The notes beneath the pieces are model-generated. The model worked only from the letters and a program-made list of their open reading frames with translations. It was not told where the DNA came from and ran no database searches. This document shows, in pieces, positions 1 through 4,823 of a DNA stretch of 5,949 bases. Source of the stretch: Pseudomonadota bacterium (GTDB lineage Bacteria; Myxococcota; Bradymonadia; UBA4248); assembly GCA_017613855.1 (NCBI GenBank), contig JAGACY010000336.1, positions 1 through 5,949 of the forward strand, in the 5' to 3' direction. Position numbers and translations under genes: made by a program. How positions within the stretch are numbered: position 1 is the stretch's first letter; each line of letters starts with the position of its first letter.

Positions 1-257
1 CAAGCCTCATCAGCTTCGCCGCTTTCAGCGGGTTTGTCGACGCATTTGAGATCTTTGTCACAGATCTTGTTATCGCCGCAAGCGTCGTTTTCTTTCTTGT
101 CTTTGCAGGCTTCATCAGCTTCGCCGCTTTCAGCGGGTTTGTCGACGCATTTGAGATCTTTGTCACAGATCTTGTTATCGCCGCAAGCGTCGTTTTCTTT
201 CTTGTCTTTGCAGGCTTCATCAGCTTGGCCGCTTTCAGCGGGTTTGTCGACGCATTT
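1..257. repeat. 105-bp in-frame tandem repeat (VNTR-like) inside the Cys-rich gene
   Basis: The sequence repeats with a period of 105 bp (35 codons). Bases 16-105 are identical to 121-210. The next copy, starting at 211, matches through about 257 except for one base at 227, then diverges into an older variant module (258-330). Identity that extends to synonymous positions points to recent duplication or gene conversion. The array continues off the left edge, so copy number is unknown. Because the unit is a multiple of three, gain or loss of copies keeps the frame and only changes protein length. Confidence 0.9.
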
Positions 258-530
258 ATGTGCATCGTCGCATACTTTGTTGTCGCCGCAATCGGCACCA
301 GCTTCTTTGTCTTTGCATGCATCATCGGCATCGCCGGCATCAGCTTTCTTTTCGCATTTCTTGTCATCATTACAGACAAGACCGTTTGCACAGTCATCAT
401 TCTTTTGGCAGGCTTCATTTACCTGAGCTTTGGCTGGGGCTTCGTTTTTGTTGTCATCGTCATCCGAGCAGCCATTGAATGAGAAAGCGCAAATGCTGAG
501 AGCGGCGAGTAAATAAGCAAATTTTTTCAT
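1..530 (-). CDS. Cysteine-rich repeat protein, probable secreted lipoprotein (C-terminus beyond window)
   Basis: I translated this frame by hand from ATG 528-530. It stays open for 176 codons to the window edge, so the C-terminus is missing. AAAGGAGT lies about 6 nt upstream of the ATG and supports this start. Residues 1-20 form a signal peptide (MKKFAYLLAALSICAFSF), then NGC at 19-21 and an Asp run. This reads as a lipoprotein signal with a weak lipobox (Phe at -3, Asn at -2), so lipidation is likely but not certain. The mature part is a chain of four-Cys modules. The first (residues 41-59) has spacing C-x5-C-x5-C-x5-C. The later ones have C-x8-9-C-x5-C-x5-C and recur every 35 residues (first Cys at 72, 107, 142 and probably 177), joined by a VDKPAESGEADEA linker. 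Such Dickkopf-like small Cys modules occur in predicted myxobacterial surface proteins. No enzymatic domain is visible; an extracellular structural or binding role is inference. Confidence 0.8.
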   Translation of the reverse strand, partial: MKKFAYLLAALSICAFSFNGCSDDDDNKNEAPAKAQVNEACQKNDDCANGLVCNDDKKCEKKADAGDADDACKDKEAGADCGDNKVCDDAHKCVDKPAESGQADEACKDKKENDACGDNKICDKDLKCVDKPAESGEADEACKDKKENDACGDNKICDKDLKCVDKPAESGEADEA

Positions 531-626
531 GTTAGACTCCTTTATTTTGTAAAAAATGAACGCTACAAAAGATGCAAAACGTATCAAACGTATGGCCATT
601 TTCTACTCGGCCATCTTCTGACTTGC

Positions 627-650
627 ATTATGCCTCGATAAAAATAAAAA
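627..650 (-). promoter_or_regulatory. Possible promoter of the Cys-rich lipoprotein gene
   Basis: On the minus strand CATAAT (complement of 627-632) resembles a -10 box. It is preceded by a very T-rich spacer with only a poor -35 match (TGGATT, about 17 bp away). It would give a leader of roughly 90 nt. The upstream DNA is rich in A/T tracts, which could assist as an UP-like element. This is pattern matching by eye and weak. Confidence 0.2.
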
Positions 651-656
651 TCCAGA

Positions 657-672
657 ATGACATATTTGTCAT
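657..672. promoter_or_regulatory. Perfect inverted repeat ATGACA-TATT-TGTCAT, candidate operator
   Basis: Bases 657-672 read ATGACATATTTGTCAT, with 6-bp arms that are exact reverse complements around a 4-bp centre. The site lies about 125 bp upstream of the Cys-rich lipoprotein start and just upstream of its possible promoter. This size and symmetry fit a dimeric transcription factor site. No specific regulator can be named. Confidence 0.4.
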
Positions 673-685
673 AGTTGGCATAAAG

Positions 686-700
686 ACTGAATAATTCAGT
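686..700. promoter_or_regulatory. Perfect inverted repeat ACTGAAT-A-ATTCAGT, candidate operator
   Basis: Bases 686-700 form an exact 7-1-7 palindrome, centred about 28 bp from the centre of the palindrome at 657-672. Two palindromes of different sequence spaced close to helical repeats suggest a regulated promoter, but the binding proteins are unknown. AT-rich DNA yields some palindromes by chance. Confidence 0.35.
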
Positions 701-744
701 GATAATCCAAAAATAAAAAATTAATTTTTTTTTTTCGTACAGAA

Positions 745-757
745 TTGTGTGACACAA
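745..757. promoter_or_regulatory. Perfect inverted repeat TTGTGT-G-ACACAA
   Basis: Bases 745-757 are a 6-1-6 perfect palindrome in the empty part of the spacer, directly after the T11 run. It could be a protein-binding site. No promoter elements next to it are convincing, so the function is open. Confidence 0.3.
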
Positions 758-911
758 ATGCCCCTATGTGAAATAGGCAAGGCGTCATGCGATAATGAGC
801 GGTTTTTGCCGTGATTCCAAGTGTTCACAATACAAAGAGGGTTTTGAATATAGCTTTTTGAACTTTGAGAATGGTAGGTCTTTACTCCATCCCTGCACAG
901 GCCAATTGAAA

Positions 912-932
912 TATTCACTATTCACTATTCAC
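912..932 (+). repeat. TATTCAC heptamer, three tandem copies
   Basis: Three exact consecutive copies of TATTCAC (equivalently ATTCACT in another phase) occupy 912-932. The same heptamer word reappears in reverse orientation (AGTGAAT) at 1072-1078 and 1086-1092, on the far side of the ATTCCGC array, so the arrays look related rather than independent. Confidence 0.85.
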
Positions 933-988
933 TGCCTTTAAGATCAAAAACACGATTCTTTAGTTATAACCATGAGAATACTCTAATA

Positions 989-1065
989 ATTCCGCATTCC
1001 GCATTCCGCATTCCGCATTCCGCATTCCGCATTCCGCATTCCGCATTCCGCATTCCGCAATCCGC
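989..1065 (+). repeat. ATTCCGC heptanucleotide array, 11 copies
   Basis: Ten perfect consecutive ATTCCGC units run from 989 to 1058. An eleventh unit with one change (AATCCGC) lies at 1059-1065, and a partial ATT follows. The period of seven is not a multiple of three, so the array is incompatible with stable coding and sits in intergenic DNA. It resembles in kind, though not demonstrably in sequence, the short tandemly repeated heptanucleotides described in cyanobacteria. A locus of this purity is expected to vary in copy number by slippage. Confidence 0.95.
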
Positions 1066-1071
1066 ATTATC

Positions 1072-1099
1072 AGTGAATACGTAATAGTGAATAACGAAT
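1072..1099 (-). repeat. Four phased heptamers in inverted orientation
   Basis: Bases 1072-1099 split exactly into AGTGAAT, ACGTAAT, AGTGAAT and AACGAAT. Read on the minus strand these are ATTCGTT, ATTCACT, ATTACGT and ATTCACT, so every unit begins with ATT like the forward array just upstream. The forward array (989-1065) and this reversed one sit six bases apart, giving a head-to-head arrangement. Confidence 0.65.
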
Positions 1100-1116
1100 A
1101 ACGTACCTTATGGACA

Positions 1117-1221
1117 ATGCCCCTGGCAGCTAACGCCCCCGGAGTTGACTTTGTGCCGAGGTTTGAGGCATGGTTGCAGGGGATGATCTCACCAAAAGAG
1201 GTCAGTAAAAATCTGAGTTAA
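1117..1221 (+). pseudogene. Possible C-terminal gene remnant (34-codon orphan frame)
   Basis: From ATG 1117 this frame encodes 34 residues ending at TAA 1219-1221. It is open back to 1102, exactly where the heptamer array ends with an in-frame TAA at 1099-1101. The translated tail (VDFVPRFEAWLQG, then MISPKEVSKNLS) has a composition more like real protein than random sequence, and the local GC content is higher than in the repeats. No ribosome-binding site precedes the ATG. It may be the 3' end of a gene whose front was lost or replaced by repeats, or a chance frame. I do not recognise the family. Confidence 0.2.
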
Positions 1222-1246
1222 CTTATTTCTCATAAGAAAAAAGACA

Positions 1247-2194
1247 ATGCGCAAAGTCATCGGCATCGGAGAAACCGTCTTCGACATTATTTTTAAAAAT
1301 AATCAGCCAATCAGTGCCACCCCCGGAGGGTCTACTTTTAACAGCATCATCTCGATCGGGCGCACGGGGATTCCAGCCGAGTTTATCAGCGAAACCGGCG
1401 AGGATAGGGTTGGCCGCAGGATTATGGATTTTCTCGAGGAAAATGGCGTATCTGCGCGCAGCATTTTCGTACACAAGGGGCAAAAATCGGCATTGTCATT
1501 AGCTTTTCTGAATGAAAATAACGATGCCGAGTATGCCTTTTATAAAGACCACGCCAATGATCGGCTTGACTTCGTTTACCCCGAAGTGAATCCCGATGAT
1601 ATTGTCATTTTCGGGTCTTTTTATGCTATCAATCCGGTCGTGCGCGATCAGGTGAGAGCTTTTTTGCAGTATGCCTCACAACAGGGGGCCATTCTTTATT
1701 ATGATGTAAACTTTAGAGCCTCGCACAAGGGGGATGCCCAAAAGGTGCTTCCCAATATCTGTGAAAATCTCGAATTCGCCGATGTCGTGCGCGGTTCCAA
1801 TGAAGATTTTAAGATATTATTTGATCTTTCGGATGTTGACGAAATCTATCGTTCTCAGATTTCAAAGTATGTTCATCATTTTATATATACATGCGGTGCA
1901 GAGCCTGCTGTATTGCGATCCGGCAATACCCTTTGTAAATCGTATCCCGTGTCGCCGGTTCGAACAGTAAGTACGATTGGCGCAGGAGACAGCTTTAATG
2001 CGGGGGTTGCCTGTGGTTTGATTCAAAATCATATTACGCGCGACCAGCTGCATCAGGGACTGGATGAAAGCTTGTGGGATGCGCTGTTTGCATTGGCTCA
2101 GGCATTTTCGGCCGATGTCTGTCAGAGTTTCGAGAATTACATCAGCAGGGAGTTTGCCAAAGAAATGGCGGCGCGTATTTGCCTTGGCAAATAG
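1247..2194 (+). CDS. PfkB/ribokinase-family carbohydrate kinase
   Basis: The 315-residue product is a typical cytoplasmic PfkB-family kinase, which transfers the gamma-phosphate of ATP to a sugar or related substrate; the substrate cannot be fixed, though fructose-type sugars are common for this family. The N-terminal region has the substrate-binding glycines and Asn (PGGSTFN, residues 26-32) and the FISETGEDRVG segment (47-56). DVNFR is at 153-157 and SNED at 184-187. The second PfkB signature STIGAGDSFNAG (242-253) carries the anion hole and catalytic base Asp248. Length is normal for the family. ATG 1247 gives the complete N-terminal MRKVIGIGET strand; only a purine-rich AAGAAAAAAGA precedes it, a weak ribosome site, and a small inverted repeat CTTAT/ATAAG (1222-1236) sits just upstream. 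It appears monocistronic. From memory it closely resembles Bacteroidota kinases, suggesting transfer, but I could not test this. Confidence 0.93.
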   Translation: MRKVIGIGETVFDIIFKNNQPISATPGGSTFNSIISIGRTGIPAEFISETGEDRVGRRIMDFLEENGVSARSIFVHKGQKSALSLAFLNENNDAEYAFYKDHANDRLDFVYPEVNPDDIVIFGSFYAINPVVRDQVRAFLQYASQQGAILYYDVNFRASHKGDAQKVLPNICENLEFADVVRGSNEDFKILFDLSDVDEIYRSQISKYVHHFIYTCGAEPAVLRSGNTLCKSYPVSPVRTVSTIGAGDSFNAGVACGLIQNHITRDQLHQGLDESLWDALFALAQAFSADVCQSFENYISREFAKEMAARICLGK

Positions 2195-2243
2195 CGCCGC
2201 CCAAAAGGCCGTATCGCAAAGCGAGAGGCCGAAACGCAATTCG

Positions 2244-2263
2244 TATGCGCCGACAGGCGCATA
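2244..2263. terminator. Perfect 8-bp stem-loop between convergent genes
   Basis: TATGCGCC (2244-2251) and GGCGCATA (2256-2263) are exact reverse complements around a GACA loop. The hairpin lies 50 bp after the kinase stop and 30 bp before the convergent AIM24-family stop. A short A run (2273-2278) follows rather than a T-tract, so it is not a textbook intrinsic terminator for either gene. A bidirectional transcript-end or mRNA-stabilising hairpin is the likeliest role. Confidence 0.5.
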
Positions 2264-2273
2264 GAAGCGGTCA

Positions 2274-2301
2274 AAAAAGATGATTTGCAGATATTATCTG
2301 C
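2274..2301 (-). terminator. Possible terminator overlapping the AIM24-family stop codon
   Basis: Bases 2287-2301 are a perfect 7-1-7 palindrome (GCAGATA-T-TATCTGC) that contains the minus-strand TAA stop at 2294-2296. On the minus strand it is followed after about eight bases by TTTTTT. The stem is short and the U-tract is displaced, so termination would be weak. Confidence 0.3.
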
Positions 2302-2959
2302 TGACAGGCAGCATGCTGGCGATCAAAGCACGGACGGACATGGTTTGCAGCCATACTTTGCCGGGGCCGGTCAATTTGTTGTTGAAGAGGCCTTCGCCGC
2401 CGGCGAGTTTGTTCTTAAGGCCGCTCACGGTGACGACATCCATCGTGACGGAGGATTCATAGCCAACGAGATTGTTGGTGTCGACGATCAGGACTTCACC
2501 TTCTGCAAGATCGACTTCGTGAATGTCACCATCGGCTTCAAAGAATACCCAGCCGCTTCCGCTGACGGACTGCATAATAAAGCCATCACCGCCAAAGAAG
2601 GCAGATTTTAATTTCTTTTGGAAAGCGATTTCCAGTGTAATGGTGCTTTCTGAGGCCAGGAACGTACCTTTCTGCATGATGAGTGTACGGGTGCCGTCGA
2701 GGTTGAAGGGAAGGATTGTACCAGCAAAACCACCGCCGAATGCAATTTTTGCTGTGCCATTTGCGGTATAGATGTTTTGGAAGAGGGATTCTCCCGAGAG
2801 CATCTTTTTGAACATGCCGCCGATGCCGCCGCCTTTGGATTCCATCGTGAGATTTTCGGTCATCCAGACCATGGCGCCTGCTTCGCATACCATGGATTCG
2901 CCATCATTGAGGGTGCATTCGAGAACGGGATAGTGGTCGCCAATCAATTTGTGTTGCAT
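2294..2959 (-). CDS. AIM24 / TIGR00266-family protein (DUF124)
   Basis: The 221-residue product has the single-domain layout of the AIM24 superfamily (TIGR00266, formerly DUF124), a beta-rich fold found across bacteria and related to a yeast mitochondrial protein. Its biochemical role in bacteria is not established. Supporting segments are the opening YPVLECTL (10-17), GESMVCEAGAMVWM (20-33), the glycine-rich GGGIGGMFKKMLSGESLF (43-60), FGGGFAGTILPF (74-85), and the C-terminal GLFNNKLTGPGKVWLQT (190-206). Length is close to the family norm, so the gene looks intact. The start is set by AAGGAG seven bases upstream of ATG 2957-2959. There is no signal peptide or membrane span, so it is probably cytoplasmic or membrane-peripheral. 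It lies 190 nt downstream of the Cys-rich hydrolase lipoprotein on the same strand, but a hairpin with a U-tract in its leader argues against simple co-transcription. Confidence 0.92.
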   Translation of the reverse strand: MQHKLIGDHYPVLECTLNDGESMVCEAGAMVWMTENLTMESKGGGIGGMFKKMLSGESLFQNIYTANGTAKIAFGGGFAGTILPFNLDGTRTLIMQKGTFLASESTITLEIAFQKKLKSAFFGGDGFIMQSVSGSGWVFFEADGDIHEVDLAEGEVLIVDTNNLVGYESSVTMDVVTVSGLKNKLAGGEGLFNNKLTGPGKVWLQTMSVRALIASMLPVSR

Positions 2960-2973
2960 GCTGAAACTCCTTT

Positions 2974-3012
2974 AAAAAAGAAAAACATGAATAACAACAC
3001 CTATTATTCATG
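2974..3012 (-). terminator. Stem-loop plus U-tract in the leader of the AIM24-family gene
   Basis: CATGAATAA (2986-2994) and TTATTCATG (3004-3012) are exact 9-bp inverted arms around a 9-nt loop. On the minus strand the hairpin is followed at once by TTTTTCTTTTTT (2974-2985), then by the AAAGGAGT ribosome site. This is the form of an intrinsic terminator, though its stem is AT-rich. It could end transcripts from the upstream lipoprotein gene or act as a leader attenuator. The arms also overlap a second small palindrome (TCATG-T-CATGA, 3008-3018), which could be a protein site. Confidence 0.5.
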
Positions 3013-3052
3013 TCATGAGAATATGTGGGGCATTCGTTTAAAATGCGCTCAT

Positions 3053-3081
3053 TTTTTATCGCAAAGCATTTGCTGTTGCAA
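3053..3081 (-). promoter_or_regulatory. Possible sigma70-type promoter of the AIM24-family gene
   Basis: On the minus strand TTGCAA (3076-3081) is followed after 17 bp by TAAAAA (3053-3058). Each matches its consensus at four of six positions. It would start transcription near 3046, placing the hairpin and U-tract inside the leader. This is a visual match only. Confidence 0.25.
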
Positions 3082-3149
3082 GCGATTGTTATGATTTGAG
3101 GTTCTGTTTAAACACCGCAGATGTGCATTGATTATCAGGTTTCGGTTTT

Positions 3150-4580
3150 TTATCGTTTAGAACAAACCGTTCCTTCAGAGAGTGAACGATTGTGTTCATA
3201 TACACGCTGATAGTCGTAGGAATCGGATGAAAAAGAGTAGCCGGGTTTTAATTCCGTATGACACAGAATTTCCTGGTTGTGCGGGAAATTGTTGGAACCA
3301 ATCTGTATAAAGTGATCCCCTTCGACACCGACGATGAGCTCTGCATGGCCGCTGCTGTACCAGATATCGCCAGGCTGTGCGTCCGCATTATTGGCAACGA
3401 CGTGATATCCGTACACGCCATTATTGCACATATTTCGGATACCATCGACGCTTCCCAGGTAGGCTTCATTATTCACAGGAATTTCGCCAGATCCTTTGAG
3501 GCATGCACCGACAAAGTTGGCACAGTTCAAGTCATACCCACTGTTGGCACCGTCCAGCCAGTCAAAATTGTAAAACTCGGGCAATTGGCCCAGCAGATAC
3601 CAGTCGTAAGTACAATATCCGGAATTCTCGAACAGATATTTTCTGGCATAGTTGATGACGTGCATTCCCGGATGCTCATTCTCGCAGCTGCCTGAGATAC
3701 ATTTACCTTCGCCACAGTTGTTGCCGCAAACACCACAGTTGTCATGGTCATTCTGAAGGTCAACACATGCACCCGCGCCGCCACAGAAAGTGAGCGAGGC
3801 ATTGTCGCATACACATTGGCTATTTTGACAGGATGTGCCCGAATGGCAAACGTTACCGCAGGTACCACAGTTACTATTGTCTGTTTTCAGATCAATGCAG
3901 GTTTCACCACATAAAGACAAACCTGCATCATCGCAGGTGCAGATACCGCTTTGGCAGGATTTGCCTGCACCACATGCATGATTGCAGGCACCACAATGAT
4001 TGTTGTCTGATTGTAAATCGAGACAACCATCTACGCCTGCGCATTGGGTTAGATTGCTATTTTCACAGACACAGGCGCTGTCGTGACATACCATGCCTGC
4101 ACCGCAGACATGGCCGCAGGTACCGCAATTCTCGTTGTCAAAAGCGGTATCGACACATATATCATTGCACAACGTTCCACCACAGGAATTGGGGTCTGGG
4201 TCAGGATTGGGATTTGGGTTGAGATCTGGATCCGGGCCAGGATTAGGATCGGGGTCTACAATCGTGATATCTTCACATTTGCTGTTGACACATTTTTGGT
4301 TGTCAAGACAGGCGTGACCACAACTCCCGCAATTGCTGATGTCTGTTTGCAGGCAGACGACAACGCCATCACAATCTGTCGCTTTGCAGCCTGTTTCCGG
4401 TTTATCCTTGTCTGGCGTTGTGGGCGTTGAATCACAGTTTTCCACGCAAACCTCATCCTGCTCGGTATTCGTATTGCCATTTGAACTATTTGTTCCCCTG
4501 GCCAAAACGAGGGATTCCGAATCATCGCATCCTGCCAGCCAAAAACACGAAACCAATAAACAAATGCTCAAACGTTTCAT
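3150..4580 (-). CDS. Lipoprotein with Cys-rich repeats and C-terminal NlpC/P60- or CHAP/amidase-like cysteine hydrolase domain
   Basis: The 476-residue product starts with a clear lipoprotein signal (residues 1-18, lipobox LAGC, acylated Cys18, then Asp-Asp). A low-complexity Ser/Thr/Asn stretch follows. There are five NCGxCGxxC-type cysteine modules, beginning near residues 83, 151, 196, 237 and 281. An Asp/Pro/Asn linker (109-131) separates the first from the rest. Residues 306-466 look like a papain-fold peptidoglycan hydrolase: an N-terminal helix VINYARKYLF, catalytic-type Cys353 in LNCANFVGACL, PGDIWYSSGHAELIVGV with His412, and a possible third residue around Asn430. The likely job is cleavage of cell-wall peptide or amide bonds by a membrane-anchored enzyme; the exact family and bond are uncertain. 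AAGGAG lies seven bases before the ATG. The gene diverges from the TonB-like gene. Related Cys arrays are frequent in myxobacteria; pairing with a hydrolase domain is less familiar to me. Confidence 0.85.
   Translation of the reverse strand: MKRLSICLLVSCFWLAGCDDSESLVLARGTNSSNGNTNTEQDEVCVENCDSTPTTPDKDKPETGCKATDCDGVVVCLQTDISNCGSCGHACLDNQKCVNSKCEDITIVDPDPNPGPDPDLNPNPNPDPDPNSCGGTLCNDICVDTAFDNENCGTCGHVCGAGMVCHDSACVCENSNLTQCAGVDGCLDLQSDNNHCGACNHACGAGKSCQSGICTCDDAGLSLCGETCIDLKTDNSNCGTCGNVCHSGTSCQNSQCVCDNASLTFCGGAGACVDLQNDHDNCGVCGNNCGEGKCISGSCENEHPGMHVINYARKYLFENSGYCTYDWYLLGQLPEFYNFDWLDGANSGYDLNCANFVGACLKGSGEIPVNNEAYLGSVDGIRNMCNNGVYGYHVVANNADAQPGDIWYSSGHAELIVGVEGDHFIQIGSNNFPHNQEILCHTELKPGYSFSSDSYDYQRVYEHNRSLSEGTVCSKR
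4188..4256 (-). repeat. Asp/Pro/Asn linker repeat within the lipoprotein gene
   Basis: Codons 109-131 encode alternating DP, NP and GP dipeptides, spelled by near-repeats of a GG(A/G)T(C/T)(T/C)GG word on the plus strand. It is an acidic, extended, proline-rich spacer separating the first Cys module from the other four. Six-base periodicity makes it a candidate for length variation. Confidence 0.75.
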
Positions 4581-4628
4581 ACCCAGTCTCCTTATGAAAC
4601 AGGCATAAGCCTACTTTTTGCCATGAAT

Positions 4629-4657
4629 AATCTATAGTTAAAATCTTGAATTTTCAA
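4629..4657 (-). promoter_or_regulatory. Possible promoter of the Cys-rich hydrolase lipoprotein gene
   Basis: On the minus strand TTGAAA (4652-4657) could be a -35 box, with TAGATT (4629-4634, 17-bp spacer) or TATAGA (4631-4636, 15-bp spacer) as -10. The leader would be about 45 nt. The -35 candidate lies inside the palindrome at 4644-4659, so a bound repressor would block it. Confidence 0.3.
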
Positions 4658-4659
4658 GA
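4644..4659. promoter_or_regulatory. Perfect inverted repeat TCTTGAA-TT-TTCAAGA, candidate operator
   Basis: Bases 4644-4659 are an exact 7-2-7 palindrome in the 243-bp spacer between the divergent lipoprotein and TonB-like genes. It overlaps the likely lipoprotein promoter and lies about 165 bp from the TonB-like start. A homodimeric regulator site is plausible; no family is implied. Confidence 0.45.
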
Positions 4660-4823
4660 ACCGTTCTCATGATTTGGGCATAGTTCTGATGAATTTGCAA
4701 CTCCGTAGCATTTATGCCTTTGGGTTTGTCGGCAAGATGTTATAAGTACATCAGGATGATGTCATCGCCTCATGGTGAATAGGCACATCAAAGATGGCTG
4801 AGTATGGATGAGATCCTTGTTTT

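Larger units (their letters stand above)
531..1246. other. Gene-poor intergenic region with palindromes and heptamer repeats
   Basis: About 700 bp separate the Cys-rich lipoprotein (transcribed leftward) from the PfkB kinase (transcribed rightward), and no convincing full gene lies between them. Bases 541-740 are AT-rich, presumably the leftward gene's promoter region, and include the 16-bp palindrome AAAAAATTAATTTTTT at 715-730 and a run of 11 T at 725-735. A 9-bp direct repeat (AAACGTATC / AAACGTATG) lies at 577-594, and an inverted ATGGCC/GGCCAT pair at 592-614. Bases 760-910 show nothing I can assign; a 65-codon minus-strand frame there has no coding features. Bases 912-1099 hold the heptamer repeats, and 1102-1221 holds a small orphan frame. 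Confidence 0.7.

Noticed and set aside
34..426. Long plus-strand frame rich in Ser and Leu
   Set aside because: It is antisense to the Cys-rich lipoprotein and repeats only because the 105-bp unit has no stop in that frame. The minus-strand frame has a ribosome site, a signal peptide and regular Cys modules.
721..918. 65-codon minus-strand frame in the intergenic region
   Set aside because: No ribosome site, no recognisable domain, and a C-terminus that is simply the T11 run read as Lys. It contains SHDALPI, which resembles a peptide seen in translated sequencing-adapter artefacts, but the DNA differs at most third positions, so adapter contamination is not supported.
989..1065. CRISPR array
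   Set aside because: The units are seven bases with no spacers, far from the roughly 24-40 bp repeat plus unique spacer pattern, and no cas gene is present.
1862..2239. 125-codon minus-strand frame opposite the kinase
   Set aside because: It lies antisense to the conserved catalytic region of the PfkB kinase and shows no protein-family features.
3258..4430. Several plus-strand frames of 115-145 codons (3258-3695, 3833-4222, 4083-4430)
   Set aside because: They are shadows of the Cys-rich hydrolase lipoprotein, whose Cys/Gly-rich codons leave few stops on the opposite strand. Their translations are His/Arg-rich or featureless.
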